NCBI GenBank assembly: GCA_004357495.1
Contig: SMWD01000003.1
Location: 1 to 32,363 of the forward strand
DNA: 32,363 nucleotides
Source: Gammaproteobacteria bacterium
Lineage (GTDB): Bacteria > Pseudomonadota > Gammaproteobacteria > Steroidobacterales > GCA-2729495
Reading direction: 5' to 3'
Shown here in pieces: positions 1-7,969 of this stretch. Below the pieces are notes generated by a model, which saw nothing but the letters and a program-made list of their open reading frames with translations, did no database searches and was not told the origin of the DNA. Position 1 is the first letter of the stretch. Every line of letters starts with the position of its first letter. The translations under genes and the position numbers were made by a program.

Positions 1-121
1 AAACTTTCCATCATCTATCCCCGCATCGCAGTCTGTCTGGCCCGGTCGTCATCGACATCCGGAGCCAGGCGCATTGTAACCACACGGTAAAAAGGCCGTC
101 GACAGTGACGTCGGTGCGCAT

Positions 122-158
122 AAAAAAAGCGACCCGTTGTCCGCGGACGCAGGGTCGC
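122..158 (-). terminator. Rho-independent terminator of the SYLF gene
   Basis: On the minus strand, just past the stop at 180, a 7-bp stem (GCGACCC at 129-135 with GGGTCGC at 152-158) encloses a second palindrome (GTCCGCGGAC, 139-148). It is followed by a run of seven T (122-128 read on the minus strand). GC-rich stem plus T-tract in the right place is a standard intrinsic terminator. I see no gene in the remainder of positions 1-179. Confidence 0.8.
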
Positions 159-179
159 CATATGGAGGAGTCGGTTGCG

Positions 180-980
180 TCAGAAAGTTGTGTCGGGGGA
201 CGCCGCCGCTGGTGCGTTGCCGATCGCGAAGGTTTTTGCGCCGGTGTCAACGTTTGCCGCGGTACGGCTGCCGGTTTGCCCCTGCAGCCTCGGCGTCTTC
301 GCGGTCAGCACCTCGATGAAGCGGCGCGCATGCGCCGGCGTCGGCATGTGTGCATCGCTCAGGATCTTCGCCGCATCGCCCGTCCCGGCTCCGTAGTAGG
401 CCAGGTTCGCCTGCTGGTCGATACGGATCACGGACCCCTCGACCGAGACTCCGGCGAACAGCCCGCGGGTGCGCGAGTACGAATAGATCTCGGCTTTGAG
501 CTGCACGTCTGTCGCCGCCGATGCACGCCGGCCGACCGGGCCGGCCGCGACGTTCGCATCACCGCCGAGGGTGAATTTGCCCCGGGCAATGTTGTCGACG
601 CCCTTGCGACTTTTGAATACCAGGATGATGTCCGATGCCTGGGCGCCAATCTGCCAGCCGATGCTGCCGGCTCCCATCGAGATGAACGACGGGTTACTCC
701 AGCGGCCGTCCGGCCTGCGCACGACGAGAATGCCCTTGCCATAGCTGCCGCCGATGAAAAAGCCGGCCTTGATCTGGTTCGGGATGACCGCGATCGCGTA
801 CGCGTTCTGTAACAGGGTGGGCGGGATGCTCTGCTCGGGGATTCGCGACAACTGCTGCAGCACCTCGGTGGCCGCATCGACGCGCTGGTCCAGGCTCATG
901 CGGGCCTGCGCCGGGCTCATGGCCAGGGTCGCCAGCATTACCAAAGGGATGGAAATTAAGTTGATTTTCAGTCTCATCAT
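180..980 (-). CDS. SYLF (YSC84-type) lipid-binding domain exported protein
   Basis: A 266-residue exported protein whose body fits the SYLF/YSC84 family, which binds phospholipids. It opens with a short basic segment and a hydrophobic stretch ending in AQA (about residues 1-26), a likely signal peptide, so it should act in the periplasm or on a membrane face. Family-typical stretches follow: AYAIAVIPNQIKAGFFIGGS, then GKGILVVRR, GGSIGWQIG-like and DIILVFKS, and a later region with GVSVEGSVIRID. The last 40 or so residues are low in conserved features and rich in Ala and Thr. A purine-rich GAGGAG lies a few bases before two tandem ATG codons, so either may start the protein. It is monocistronic and divergent from the Wzi-like gene. 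The family call is firm; the cellular role of bacterial SYLF proteins is not well settled. Confidence 0.88.
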   Translation of the reverse strand: MMRLKINLISIPLVMLATLAMSPAQARMSLDQRVDAATEVLQQLSRIPEQSIPPTLLQNAYAIAVIPNQIKAGFFIGGSYGKGILVVRRPDGRWSNPSFISMGAGSIGWQIGAQASDIILVFKSRKGVDNIARGKFTLGGDANVAAGPVGRRASAATDVQLKAEIYSYSRTRGLFAGVSVEGSVIRIDQQANLAYYGAGTGDAAKILSDAHMPTPAHARRFIEVLTAKTPRLQGQTGSRTAANVDTGAKTFAIGNAPAAASPDTTF

Positions 981-1398
981 TGCTGCTCCTCAAACAACGC
1001 GTTGCGGCTCGCAGTCCTTCTTGATGAGACCTGGTCGAGTTGTTCGTCGCCTCCATGGCGATGAACGGTCAGATGCCCCCAAGGGCAATTTGACGTAATC
1101 TAACCGAAATCAATTTCTTATGTAAGTCTTTTTTCCAGGCAATGAGGTTGAGAGCATAGATTGTTGAATTTATTAGGTATAGATATCACTGCGCGCAGAC
1201 AACTCCCGGACGTCATGCTCGACCCTCGCCCCGTTGCAGGCTGCGATCGTGGCCTGCCGGTCGGTCCCGGATGCGTGGCGGGCAGCTGGCCGGCTTGCGG
1301 ACCGGCCAGCGCCTAATTACCATGCCTGCGAACTCGGCGCGGCTCGGAGTACGCGTGATGAAGGTTCCGGAAAACACGCGTTAACACTTATTTTATTA
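981..1398. other. Divergent intergenic region with AT-rich core and a GC hairpin
   Basis: These 418 bases separate two divergent genes. An AT-rich core (about 1095-1190) is the likeliest home of the two promoters, but no -35/-10 pair with good spacing stood out. A perfect 9-bp inverted repeat (GCTGGCCGG at 1285-1293, CCGGCCAGC at 1302-1310, 8-base loop) lies in what would be the leader of the Wzi-like gene; no T-run follows it. The Wzi frame is open upstream to about 1234, but that extension does not look like a signal peptide or a barrel. Confidence 0.4.
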
Positions 1399-2913
1399 AT
1401 GAAAACAACGATATTCAGATGGGGAATCGGCCCGCTGTCGGTGCTTTGCCCGGCGCTGGCCGCACTTGTCTGGGCGGGCGCCACCCTGGCCGGGCCGTAC
1501 CTGGCGCCCGGGAACATGGCCCTGCGCAGCGATCTGCAGGTGCTGGCGGACGGCGGACACTTGTCGGCACCGATTACCACCTGGCCGCTGTCGTGGGGTG
1601 ATATTGCCGCATCGCTGGATGATTCGGGCGCTGACTGGCGGCCGGAGGAGATCGTCGCGCTGGTGCGCCTGCGCCGTCACATCGATGCGCAGACCGTATC
1701 CGGAATCCCGACGTTCACCGCGTATGGATCCGGTGCCGCGAATCCGCAGCAGATACGTTCATTCGAAGCCACCCCGCGCGAAGACGGTGAACTCGGCGTC
1801 GGCTTCACCTACACCGGGGCCTGGTGGGCGACGAGCCTGCAGGGGCAATGGGTCAGCGACCCGGAGGACGGGGACGAATGGCGCGCCGACGGCAGTTACA
1901 TCGGCGTTGCGCTCGGCAACTGGATGGTGTCAGCTGCGATTACCGATCGCTGGTGGGGGCCGGGCTGGCAGAGCAGTCTGATCCTGAGCAGCAATGCGCG
2001 GCCGATTCCGGCCATCTCGCTTGAGCGCAACTCGACGCAGGCATTCGAGACGAAGTGGCTGAGTTGGCTCGGGCCATGGGATCTTACCGTCATGTGGGGC
2101 CAGCTGGAATCGGACCGCGAGATTCCGGACGCGAACCTGTTCGGTATGCGGTTCAATTTCAAGCCGTTCAAGAGCCTCGAGATCGGCCTGAGCCGCACGG
2201 CGCAGTTGTGCGGCGATGGCCGGCCATGCGGTCTCGACACCATCTTCAATATGCTGATCGGTCGCGATAACCGCGGCGACAACATCAGCGCCGAAGACGA
2301 GCCGGGCAACCAGCTCGCCGGTTTCGATGTTCGCTGGTCGAGCCGCGTGTTCGACCAGCCGTTCGCGCTGTACACGCAGTGGATCGGCGAGGACGAAGAT
2401 GGTTTTTTCCCGACCCAGTGGCTGGGCCAGTTCGGTGGTGAGACCTGGGGTCAGTGGGATGCGCTCGGCACTTATCGCCTGTTCCTCGAATGGTCCGACA
2501 CGGAGTGCAATTTCCGCTTCTACGACAGCGTGCGCAACGACGGCGACAGGTCGCCCGGCTGTGCCTACAATCACCCGATCTACCAGTCCGGCTACCGCTT
2601 TAAACAACGCGCGATCGGGCACAGCTTCGATGGCGATTCCAGCGTGTTCACGCTCGGCACGACACTGACCGATAACGCCGATCACACCTGGATCGCGACC
2701 GTCGCGATCGGCAACCTGAACCGCCGCAGCGCCCGTCCGTCGACGACTGCTGAGCACAAGACGCGCTATCGCGAGGTGCAAGTGGTGCATCGCCGCCCGC
2801 TGTGGATCGGCGACGTTGGCGTTGGGCTTGGGTACGATTACCGCAAGGATACGGTAACCCACGTCAAGGACGATGAGTTTCGTGTGTTCCTGGAATGGGG
2901 CATGAACTACTAA
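1399..2913 (+). CDS. Capsule assembly Wzi family outer-membrane barrel protein
   Basis: A 504-residue protein (about the size of E. coli Wzi) in the capsule-assembly Wzi family, outer-membrane beta-barrels that bind capsular polysaccharide at the surface. I chose the ATG at 1399 because it puts a signal peptide at the start (basic residue, hydrophobic run, cleavage near ATLAGP). The N-terminal region has the family pattern of alternating LRSDLQVLAD and ITTWPLSWGDIA, a helical-plug-like segment. The rest shows amphipathic strands rich in Trp, Tyr and Gly, and the chain ends FLEWGMNY, fitting a barrel with a terminal aromatic. No clear Shine-Dalgarno is seen. A methyltransferase follows after 16 bases. 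No other capsule gene (wza, wzc, glycosyltransferases) is visible, so it may serve exopolysaccharide or another surface glycan. The family is confident; the substrate is unknown. Confidence 0.85.
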   Translation: MKTTIFRWGIGPLSVLCPALAALVWAGATLAGPYLAPGNMALRSDLQVLADGGHLSAPITTWPLSWGDIAASLDDSGADWRPEEIVALVRLRRHIDAQTVSGIPTFTAYGSGAANPQQIRSFEATPREDGELGVGFTYTGAWWATSLQGQWVSDPEDGDEWRADGSYIGVALGNWMVSAAITDRWWGPGWQSSLILSSNARPIPAISLERNSTQAFETKWLSWLGPWDLTVMWGQLESDREIPDANLFGMRFNFKPFKSLEIGLSRTAQLCGDGRPCGLDTIFNMLIGRDNRGDNISAEDEPGNQLAGFDVRWSSRVFDQPFALYTQWIGEDEDGFFPTQWLGQFGGETWGQWDALGTYRLFLEWSDTECNFRFYDSVRNDGDRSPGCAYNHPIYQSGYRFKQRAIGHSFDGDSSVFTLGTTLTDNADHTWIATVAIGNLNRRSARPSTTAEHKTRYREVQVVHRRPLWIGDVGVGLGYDYRKDTVTHVKDDEFRVFLEWGMNY

Positions 2914-2929
2914 TTACCGGGGCGCGGTC

Positions 2930-3742
2930 ATGTCAGAGCTTGCGGATTTTCCCTGTCGATTGTGTGGAGAGTCGGGGCTGAGCTTGTATTACACGCTGGG
3001 CTGCGACGGCCGCTTTAAATATTACAAGTGTTCGAATTGCACGCTGGTCAATTACGATCTGGCGACCGGTCTCGATCAGACGCAGTATGAGGTCAGCCAC
3101 ATCGATCCGCGCGATGATTCGCTGACGTTCAACCGCGACCGCGATCAGTCGTTTCATGCATTGATGCGCGATGTCAGTCCGCCCGGCCGGCTGCTTGATA
3201 TCGGCTCCGGCAACGGGCGCTTGCTGCATGTCGCCAGGCTGGCGGGCTGGCAGGTCAAAGGGCTGGAGTTGTCGGCCAGTATGGCGGCTTTCGTCCGCCA
3301 GGAACTCGACATCGCGGTCGAAGTCGCCGATTTCCTGGAAACGACGCCTGCACTGGAAGACGCCGGTTCGTTCGACGTCGTGGTACTGCGGCACGTACTC
3401 GAGCATTTGCCGGATCCGCTGATTACCCTGGAGAAAATCAGCGTACTGATGAAGCCGGACGGATATTTTCTGATCGAGATGCCGAACATCGAGGCCATGA
3501 CCAAGCGCTGGAGTCGTTTCGTTGTCGGCGCCGGTTTACACAAGCGCCATTTCGATGCGGACTTCCGGGCCGGGCACTGCAACGAGTACTCGAAGAGATC
3601 GATGCGTTATCTGGCTGAGAAGACCGGATTCAAAGTCGTGCGCTGGGAGACGTATTCACGCAAGCCGTTGCCGAACTGGTTTTATAATCGGGTGCCGATC
3701 GGCAACAAGGCCCGTGCGCTGCTGCGCCGTTCCGGCGCGTAA
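2930..3742 (+). CDS. Class I SAM-dependent methyltransferase with N-terminal zinc-ribbon-like Cys pairs
   Basis: A 270-residue cytoplasmic protein. Residues 8-45 hold two Cys pairs (CRLC and CSNC), as in the zinc-binding N-terminus of sugar C-methyltransferase-like proteins. The Rossmann methyltransferase core follows: motif I LLDIGSGNG at residues 88-96, an acidic end to strand 2 (KGLELS), then VVVLRHVLEHLPDP and a later MKPDGYFLIEMPN, all typical of the Methyltransf_23 type. The C-terminal part has the segment around GHCNEYSKRSMRYLAEKTGF, also common in that group. Such enzymes often modify sugars, lipids or small metabolites. It follows the Wzi-like gene on the same strand with a 16-base gap, which hints at surface-glycan modification, but the acceptor cannot be told from sequence. 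Confidence 0.85.
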   Translation: MSELADFPCRLCGESGLSLYYTLGCDGRFKYYKCSNCTLVNYDLATGLDQTQYEVSHIDPRDDSLTFNRDRDQSFHALMRDVSPPGRLLDIGSGNGRLLHVARLAGWQVKGLELSASMAAFVRQELDIAVEVADFLETTPALEDAGSFDVVVLRHVLEHLPDPLITLEKISVLMKPDGYFLIEMPNIEAMTKRWSRFVVGAGLHKRHFDADFRAGHCNEYSKRSMRYLAEKTGFKVVRWETYSRKPLPNWFYNRVPIGNKARALLRRSGA

Positions 3743-3753
3743 GCGCTGCGCAG

Positions 3754-3771
3754 TTCAGGCTCGATTCAGGC
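3754..3771 (+). promoter_or_regulatory. 11-bp-phased direct repeat upstream of the two-component operon
   Basis: TTCAGGC occurs at 3754-3760 and again at 3765-3771, a 7-base repeat with a 4-base spacer. A one-turn (11-bp) period is the layout of sites bound by OmpR/PhoB-family regulators such as the one encoded at 4076. It lies 25 bases before the PepSY start, so autoregulation is plausible. A TAGACT at 3780-3785 resembles a -10, but a start there would leave almost no leader, so the site may act on a promoter further upstream or as a repressor site. Confidence 0.4.
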
Positions 3772-3795
3772 GTCGCCGGTAGACTGGAGGCAGAT

Positions 3796-4071
3796 ATGAA
3801 TTTGCGCAGATATTCCGGTCGATCGCGGGGCTTGCTGATCGTGGCCATTGTCGTGGGGGTACTCGCGTCCCCGGGATGGTCGGACACGGTGCCCGGCGGC
3901 ATGTCGCTCGACGAAGCGATTGTGGTTGTTCGTCAACAGACGAGCGGCAAGGTGTTGCGCGCCAGAAGCCGGACGACGGATGGGCGCACGGTGCACGAAA
4001 TCCGCGTGCTGACCGACGAGGGTCTGGTGAAAACGCTGACGATCGACGCGCAGAGCGGGCGGGTGCAATAG
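3796..4071 (+). CDS. PepSY domain small exported protein
   Basis: A 91-residue protein with an N-terminal basic segment and hydrophobic stretch (about residues 11-29, ending near GWSD), so secreted or membrane-anchored in the periplasm. The remainder is one PepSY-type unit: SLDEAIVVVRQQTSGKVLRA, then a two-strand segment ending VKTLTIDAQSGRV. A strong Shine-Dalgarno (GGAGG) sits six bases before the ATG. It is the first gene of a tight operon, 4 bases before the response regulator. PepSY proteins beside PhoPQ/QseBC-type systems are common and are thought to modulate the sensor or peptidases in the periplasm. That role here is inference from position. Confidence 0.85.
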   Translation: MNLRRYSGRSRGLLIVAIVVGVLASPGWSDTVPGGMSLDEAIVVVRQQTSGKVLRARSRTTDGRTVHEIRVLTDEGLVKTLTIDAQSGRVQ

Positions 4072-4075
4072 GCGC

Positions 4076-4759
4076 ATGCGTTTGCTGATTATTGAAGATG
4101 ACGATGCACTGCGACGGTCGCTGGCTGCCAATCTGCGCGAGAACGGGTTCACGGTCGACGAGGCAGCCAATGCAGCCGAGGGCGAATACTATGCCGCCGA
4201 GTTCGCGAGTGCGCTCGCGATCATCGATCTCGGCCTGCCGGATCGCCCGGGTGCAGAACTCATTGCTGATTTTCGCAACCGTGGCATGACGTTTCCGATC
4301 CTGATCCTGACCGCGCGAGATCACTGGCAGGACAAGGTTGACGGCCTCAACGCCGGCGCCGATGACTACGTCGTCAAGCCGTTTAACCTGGACGAGCTGC
4401 TGGCACGAATTAATGCGTTGCTCAGGCGGGCGGCAGGCCACGCGCGATCGGTTATCCGGCATGGCCGGATCGAGCTCGATACCCAGGCCCAGGAGATCAG
4501 CGTCGACGGCCGCGCCGTTCAGCTGACGGCCTTCGAGTATCGGCTGATCGAGATTCTGCTGATGCGGGTCGGCCAAGTCGTCACCAAAGCGAACCTGACG
4601 GATCAACTGTACGATCAGGATTTCGAGCGCGACAGCAATGTGATCGAAGTGTTGATCACGCGACTTCGCAACAAGCTTGATCCGGACCGGTCGCTCGGCC
4701 TGATCGAGACGTTGCGGGGCCGCGGCTACCGCATTGCCAGGCTCGAGCCGCCGGACTGA
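4076..4759 (+). CDS. OmpR/PhoP-family response regulator
   Basis: A 227-residue two-domain DNA-binding response regulator. The receiver (residues 1-118) has the acidic pocket EDD at 7-9, phospho-acceptor D51 in IIDLGLP, T79 and K101 in the VVKPF motif. The winged-helix output domain (about 128-222) carries LTAFEYRLIEILL, the recognition region NVIEVLITRLRNKL and the wing RGRGYR. It fits the PhoP/QseB branch. The partner is the PhoQ-like kinase encoded next; stop and start overlap by one base (TGATG), so the two are translationally coupled. Direct repeats upstream of the operon may be its own binding site. No specific gene name is assigned because the regulon is unknown. Confidence 0.93.
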   Translation: MRLLIIEDDDALRRSLAANLRENGFTVDEAANAAEGEYYAAEFASALAIIDLGLPDRPGAELIADFRNRGMTFPILILTARDHWQDKVDGLNAGADDYVVKPFNLDELLARINALLRRAAGHARSVIRHGRIELDTQAQEISVDGRAVQLTAFEYRLIEILLMRVGQVVTKANLTDQLYDQDFERDSNVIEVLITRLRNKLDPDRSLGLIETLRGRGYRIARLEPPD

Positions 4760-6132
4760 TGGGCGCCCGACCCGGTTCGCTCAGTGTGCGCCTGCTCGTG
4801 ACGACGACGGCCGTACTGCTGGCGGCCTTCGCGGTAACAATTGTTCTGCTTGATGCGTTGTTCAGACAGATGAGCGAGGACGCAATCCGGGATTTGCTCG
4901 AGGTTCAGGTGCTGACTTTGATCGGTGTGGCCGAGCTGGGTGCGGACGGCACGTTGGTGCTGCCAACCGACCTGCCCGAGGCGCGTCTGAACAGCCTGAG
5001 TTCCGGACTGTTCGCCGAGATCGTCGACCCGGTTGGCCAGCGTGTCTGGCGTTCGCCATCGGCGGCCGGCATCGAACTTGCACGAGGTCTGTCGGTCGAC
5101 GCCGGCGAGCGCTTGTATCAGCGCCGCCGTCTCGCCACCGGCACCGAGGTACTCGTGCTCGGCATCGGCATTACGTGGGAACTCGTCGGCGATGCATCGT
5201 ATGGCTTCCAGGTGTTCGTCGGCGAGGATCTGACGGCCTACGAACGACAGCTCGCCCGGTTCCGGCAGCAAATGTTCGGCTGGTTTGCGGCCGTCATGCT
5301 GGCATTGCTGATCGCGATCGGCTTGCTGCTGCGCTGGGGTTTGCGGCCGCTGCATCGCATGGCCGGCCAGATCCGTGCGATCGAGACCGGCGACGTCGAT
5401 CTCTTGAGTGAGGACTATCCACGCGAACTCGCCGGTGTGGCACGTAACATGAACGCGCTGGTGCGCTCCGAGCGTCAGCGTATCACCCGCTTTCGGACCA
5501 CAATGGATGATCTCGCCCACAGCCTCAAAACGCCACTCGCCGTCGTACGCAGCGAACTGGGCGCGCGTGAGCCGGATGCCGACGTGCTGCGCGAACAGGT
5601 CGCGCGCATGCAAGGCGTCATCGACTACCGATTGCGTCGCGCCGCGGCCATGGGGCCGCGCACACTCGCGCCGCGGCCGATATCGCTGGCGCCCATTTGC
5701 CGGGAAGTTGCCAGTAGCCTGCGCAAGATTCATGCGGATAAGAAGGTAGATTTCGAACTGCTGGTGCCGGACGGCCTGACGTATCGGGCAGAGCAGGGCG
5801 ACCTCTACGAGCTAATTGGCAACCTGCTCGATAACGCATGGAAGTGGTGTCGGGGGGAAGTCGTACTTGAACTCGTCGACGACGCGGCTGCAGGTCTGCG
5901 GCTGATCATCACCGACGACGGGCCCGGCATTCCGGATGACGACGTCGATGCGGTGCTTGCGCGCGGCAATCGCGGCCAGTCCGTCGCCGCGCACCTGCAG
6001 CGTGGCGACGTACCGGGTCAGGGCATCGGTCTTGCAGTCGTCGCAGAGATCGTCGCATTGTATGGCGGCGAATTGGCGATCACGCGCGACGAGACCAGCG
6101 GCGGCGCACGCATCAACGTTCAGCTGCCCTAG
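4759..6132 (+). CDS. PhoQ-like membrane sensor histidine kinase
   Basis: A 457-residue inner-membrane kinase. One membrane segment lies near residues 11-32 and another near 172-194, enclosing a periplasmic sensor of about 140 residues. A HAMP segment follows, then the dimerisation helix with H254 in LAHSLKTPLAV. That H-box, with Ser where most kinases have Glu, closely matches E. coli PhoQ. The ATPase part has the N-box LLDNAWKW (N359), G1 DDGPGIP (D387) and G2 GQGIGLAV. It lacks the long acidic cluster that I would expect of the enteric PhoQ sensor, so the Mg2+/peptide signal should not be assumed. It should phosphorylate the regulator encoded just before it. The family is firm; the stimulus is unknown. 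Confidence 0.92.
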   Translation: MGARPGSLSVRLLVTTTAVLLAAFAVTIVLLDALFRQMSEDAIRDLLEVQVLTLIGVAELGADGTLVLPTDLPEARLNSLSSGLFAEIVDPVGQRVWRSPSAAGIELARGLSVDAGERLYQRRRLATGTEVLVLGIGITWELVGDASYGFQVFVGEDLTAYERQLARFRQQMFGWFAAVMLALLIAIGLLLRWGLRPLHRMAGQIRAIETGDVDLLSEDYPRELAGVARNMNALVRSERQRITRFRTTMDDLAHSLKTPLAVVRSELGAREPDADVLREQVARMQGVIDYRLRRAAAMGPRTLAPRPISLAPICREVASSLRKIHADKKVDFELLVPDGLTYRAEQGDLYELIGNLLDNAWKWCRGEVVLELVDDAAAGLRLIITDDGPGIPDDDVDAVLARGNRGQSVAAHLQRGDVPGQGIGLAVVAEIVALYGGELAITRDETSGGARINVQLP

Positions 6133-6138
6133 GTTGTC

Positions 6139-6429
6139 GGGGTCGGACCAACGCAAGTCCATGAAACGTTTTGAATTTTTATCGAATAGCCCGTGTATCC
6201 AAGCAGGTTAATTGGCCAATTCGGGCCCTGAAATTAATGGTTTACTGGCAGCCTCGTTGATGCGTTTCACATCGCCGGTACGCTCGCCTGTTTGGCATCG
6301 GCAGATAATGTTCGTTGCGCCTTAAATACGCAAAAATGCACATGAAACGGGCTGTTTAGACCTGAAAAATGGCCTCTCTTTTTAAGCCACATTCTTTTGG
6401 CAATTAGCCGGTTACGGAGGTCCGACCCC
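6139..6429. mobile_element. Roughly 290-bp MITE-like element with 11-bp terminal inverted repeats
   Basis: GGGGTCGGACC (6139-6149) and its exact reverse complement GGTCCGACCCC (6419-6429) bound a segment that is much richer in A+T than the genes on both sides. It holds no convincing gene. Inside is a perfect palindrome (ATTGGCCAAT, 6211-6220). The right end overlaps the last codons and stop of the minus-strand methyltransferase. Size, terminal repeats and lack of coding fit a miniature non-autonomous element or a REP-type cassette. No target-site duplication was evident, so mobility is inferred. Confidence 0.5.
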
Positions 6430-7767
6430 GCGGCCGCTTGCTTCCAGCATTTTGATCAGGAAGGTTCGAATCGTCGGCACGGCTTCGTGCTGTGTCATGA
6501 GTTGCTGCGCTTCCATGAGCTTTGCCATGTCCTTGATCGAGCGCTTGCCGTCGATCAGGGACATGACGAAAGCGTGGATGCGCGTCGATGTAGCCTGCAT
6601 GCGCAATGAGTCGCTGAGTGGGACCGGCGCATCGCCCTTGACGAGCCAGTTTGGCAGAGCCTCGTAGCGAGCTGTTCTTTTCGCCTGCTTGGTTTTCCTG
6701 GCCGCGAATGTGACGACCGTCTCCTGACGACCGTGCCGGCTGGCCGGAGAGCACATATAGGGGATGCGCGTCTCGTCCACGTGCGGCGTCGTGAACCCCT
6801 GCGCGGCGACAATCTCGACGACTTCCTCGCGGCTGTACCGCTTGCCCGGGTCCGCGTTGTCAAAAGCCAGCGAGCCGAAATTGACCCACTGCCCGTCGTC
6901 GCGCAGCAGATGGTTGATGCGTGCCGCGGTTTCCGCGATGTCGGACGGCAGAATATCCGTGACCCACGGTGTGATGATCGTATCGAAGCTGCCGTTCAGG
7001 AACGGCGCGCGGGCGGCGTCGGCGATAACGAGTTCGAACTCGCCGGTGACCGGCGCTTCGGCCTGCAGTGTTCGCAGAACCGCCGAGTTCTCGATACTGC
7101 TCGGCGCGATTGGGAACTCGTATAACTCGACCGTCTCTCCGCGAAGCAGGCGTTGCGCCAGCAGCATGAACATCGGATTGAAGTCGAGCGCAACCGTGAG
7201 TTCCGGCGTCAGCCGGTCGTGCAGATCACAGGCGAGCCGCGCCGGCCCGGCGCCGAGTACCAGCATCTTGCCGAGCGGCTGATCCAGCATATCGGTGACC
7301 AGGTCCGCGCTCGCTTCATTCTCTCGTTCGCCCCACGACCAGTCACGATGCACGTTGGGGTAATACGTAACCAGGCCTTGATCGCCTGGCAGCCGCGTGC
7401 GCAGGGCGAGGTAGGATTCGATGTTCGCCTCCAGCTCGACGAGACCGAGTGGCTCGAGCAGCGCGAGCAGGCGCTCGTTGTGGTCGCGGTATGCGTGTTG
7501 CATCAGCGTCAACCGCCGGCGTGTGCTGTCGCGCAGGTCGGGCGCGTCCAGTGCGGCTTCGATGAGCCTGACTTCGTGATCGAGACGCCGGGTCTCCATG
7601 TGCAGTCGCGCGCGCCACTCACCGAGTGCGGCCGACGGTTCGGCGAACAGGAACGGGATACCTGCGATGCTCGGGAAGTCAACCTGGCATCCGCCGCACG
7701 CATGGCCGCCGTCGGTCGGGGTCAGCGCGTTGTCACAGCGCGGACAGGCCAGTATCGAGTCGAGCAT
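6412..7767 (-). CDS. Class I SAM-dependent methyltransferase with Trm112-like zinc ribbon
   Basis: A 451-residue protein. Residues 8-27 form a zinc ribbon (CPRC and CGGC) followed by IAGIPFLF, as in the Trm112-like N-terminus of many uncharacterised methyltransferases. A helical segment with an acidic/Arg-rich character follows, then the methyltransferase core beginning KMLVLGAGPARLACDL near residue 165, a strand ending TVALDFNP, and ITPWVTDILP further on. The last 60 or so residues (IHAFVMSLIDGKRSIKDMAK onward) resemble a PqqD-like winged-helix fold, which is only a visual impression. The final residues GRGVGPP and the stop come from the inverted repeat of the neighbouring element, so the native C-terminus may have been replaced. 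It stands alone on the minus strand between two repeat blocks. The substrate is unknown. Confidence 0.78.
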   Translation of the reverse strand: MLDSILACPRCDNALTPTDGGHACGGCQVDFPSIAGIPFLFAEPSAALGEWRARLHMETRRLDHEVRLIEAALDAPDLRDSTRRRLTLMQHAYRDHNERLLALLEPLGLVELEANIESYLALRTRLPGDQGLVTYYPNVHRDWSWGERENEASADLVTDMLDQPLGKMLVLGAGPARLACDLHDRLTPELTVALDFNPMFMLLAQRLLRGETVELYEFPIAPSSIENSAVLRTLQAEAPVTGEFELVIADAARAPFLNGSFDTIITPWVTDILPSDIAETAARINHLLRDDGQWVNFGSLAFDNADPGKRYSREEVVEIVAAQGFTTPHVDETRIPYMCSPASRHGRQETVVTFAARKTKQAKRTARYEALPNWLVKGDAPVPLSDSLRMQATSTRIHAFVMSLIDGKRSIKDMAKLMEAQQLMTQHEAVPTIRTFLIKMLEASGRGVGPP

Positions 7768-7787
7768 GGCATGCAGTGTATCGACAA

Positions 7788-7806
7788 ATTGGTGTCTGAC
7801 ACCAAT
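7788..7806. repeat. Isolated 9+1+9 palindrome of the GGTGTC-n-GACACC type
   Basis: ATTGGTGTC and GACACCAAT flank a single central base, a perfect inverted repeat just upstream of the methyltransferase start (7767). The same 13-base core recurs three more times within the next 300 bases. Confidence 0.75.
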
Positions 7807-7833
7807 AGTCTCCGGTGGCCTGCGGGGTGTAGG

Positions 7834-7878
7834 CTTGGGGCCTGCGTCTACCCTTGGGGCCTGCGTCTACCCCAAGGG
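7834..7878. repeat. 19-bp tandem duplication overlapping a strong hairpin
   Basis: A 19-base unit starting CTTGGGGCCTGCG occurs twice head to tail (7834-7852 and 7853-7871). The junction and downstream bases form a 9-bp perfect stem (CCCTTGGGG at 7851-7859, CCCCAAGGG at 7870-7878) with a 10-base loop. There is no coding potential. It lies inside the 341-base gene-free stretch 7768-8108. Confidence 0.7.
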
Positions 7879-7969
7879 CGCTTCCTGCGGGGCGCCTGCG
7901 GGCCACAGTCTCAGAAAGAAGTCACAATCCCTGTCGTCTGGACAGTTTTTGCCAGTTTGTGGGGCTAAG

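Noticed and set aside
1234-1398. N-terminal extension of the Wzi-like gene
   Set aside because: The 55 extra residues precede a normal signal peptide and include the GC hairpin; the ATG at 1399 explains the protein better.
1930-2862. A 310-residue open frame on the minus strand
   Set aside because: It is antisense to the Wzi-like barrel and shows no family features.
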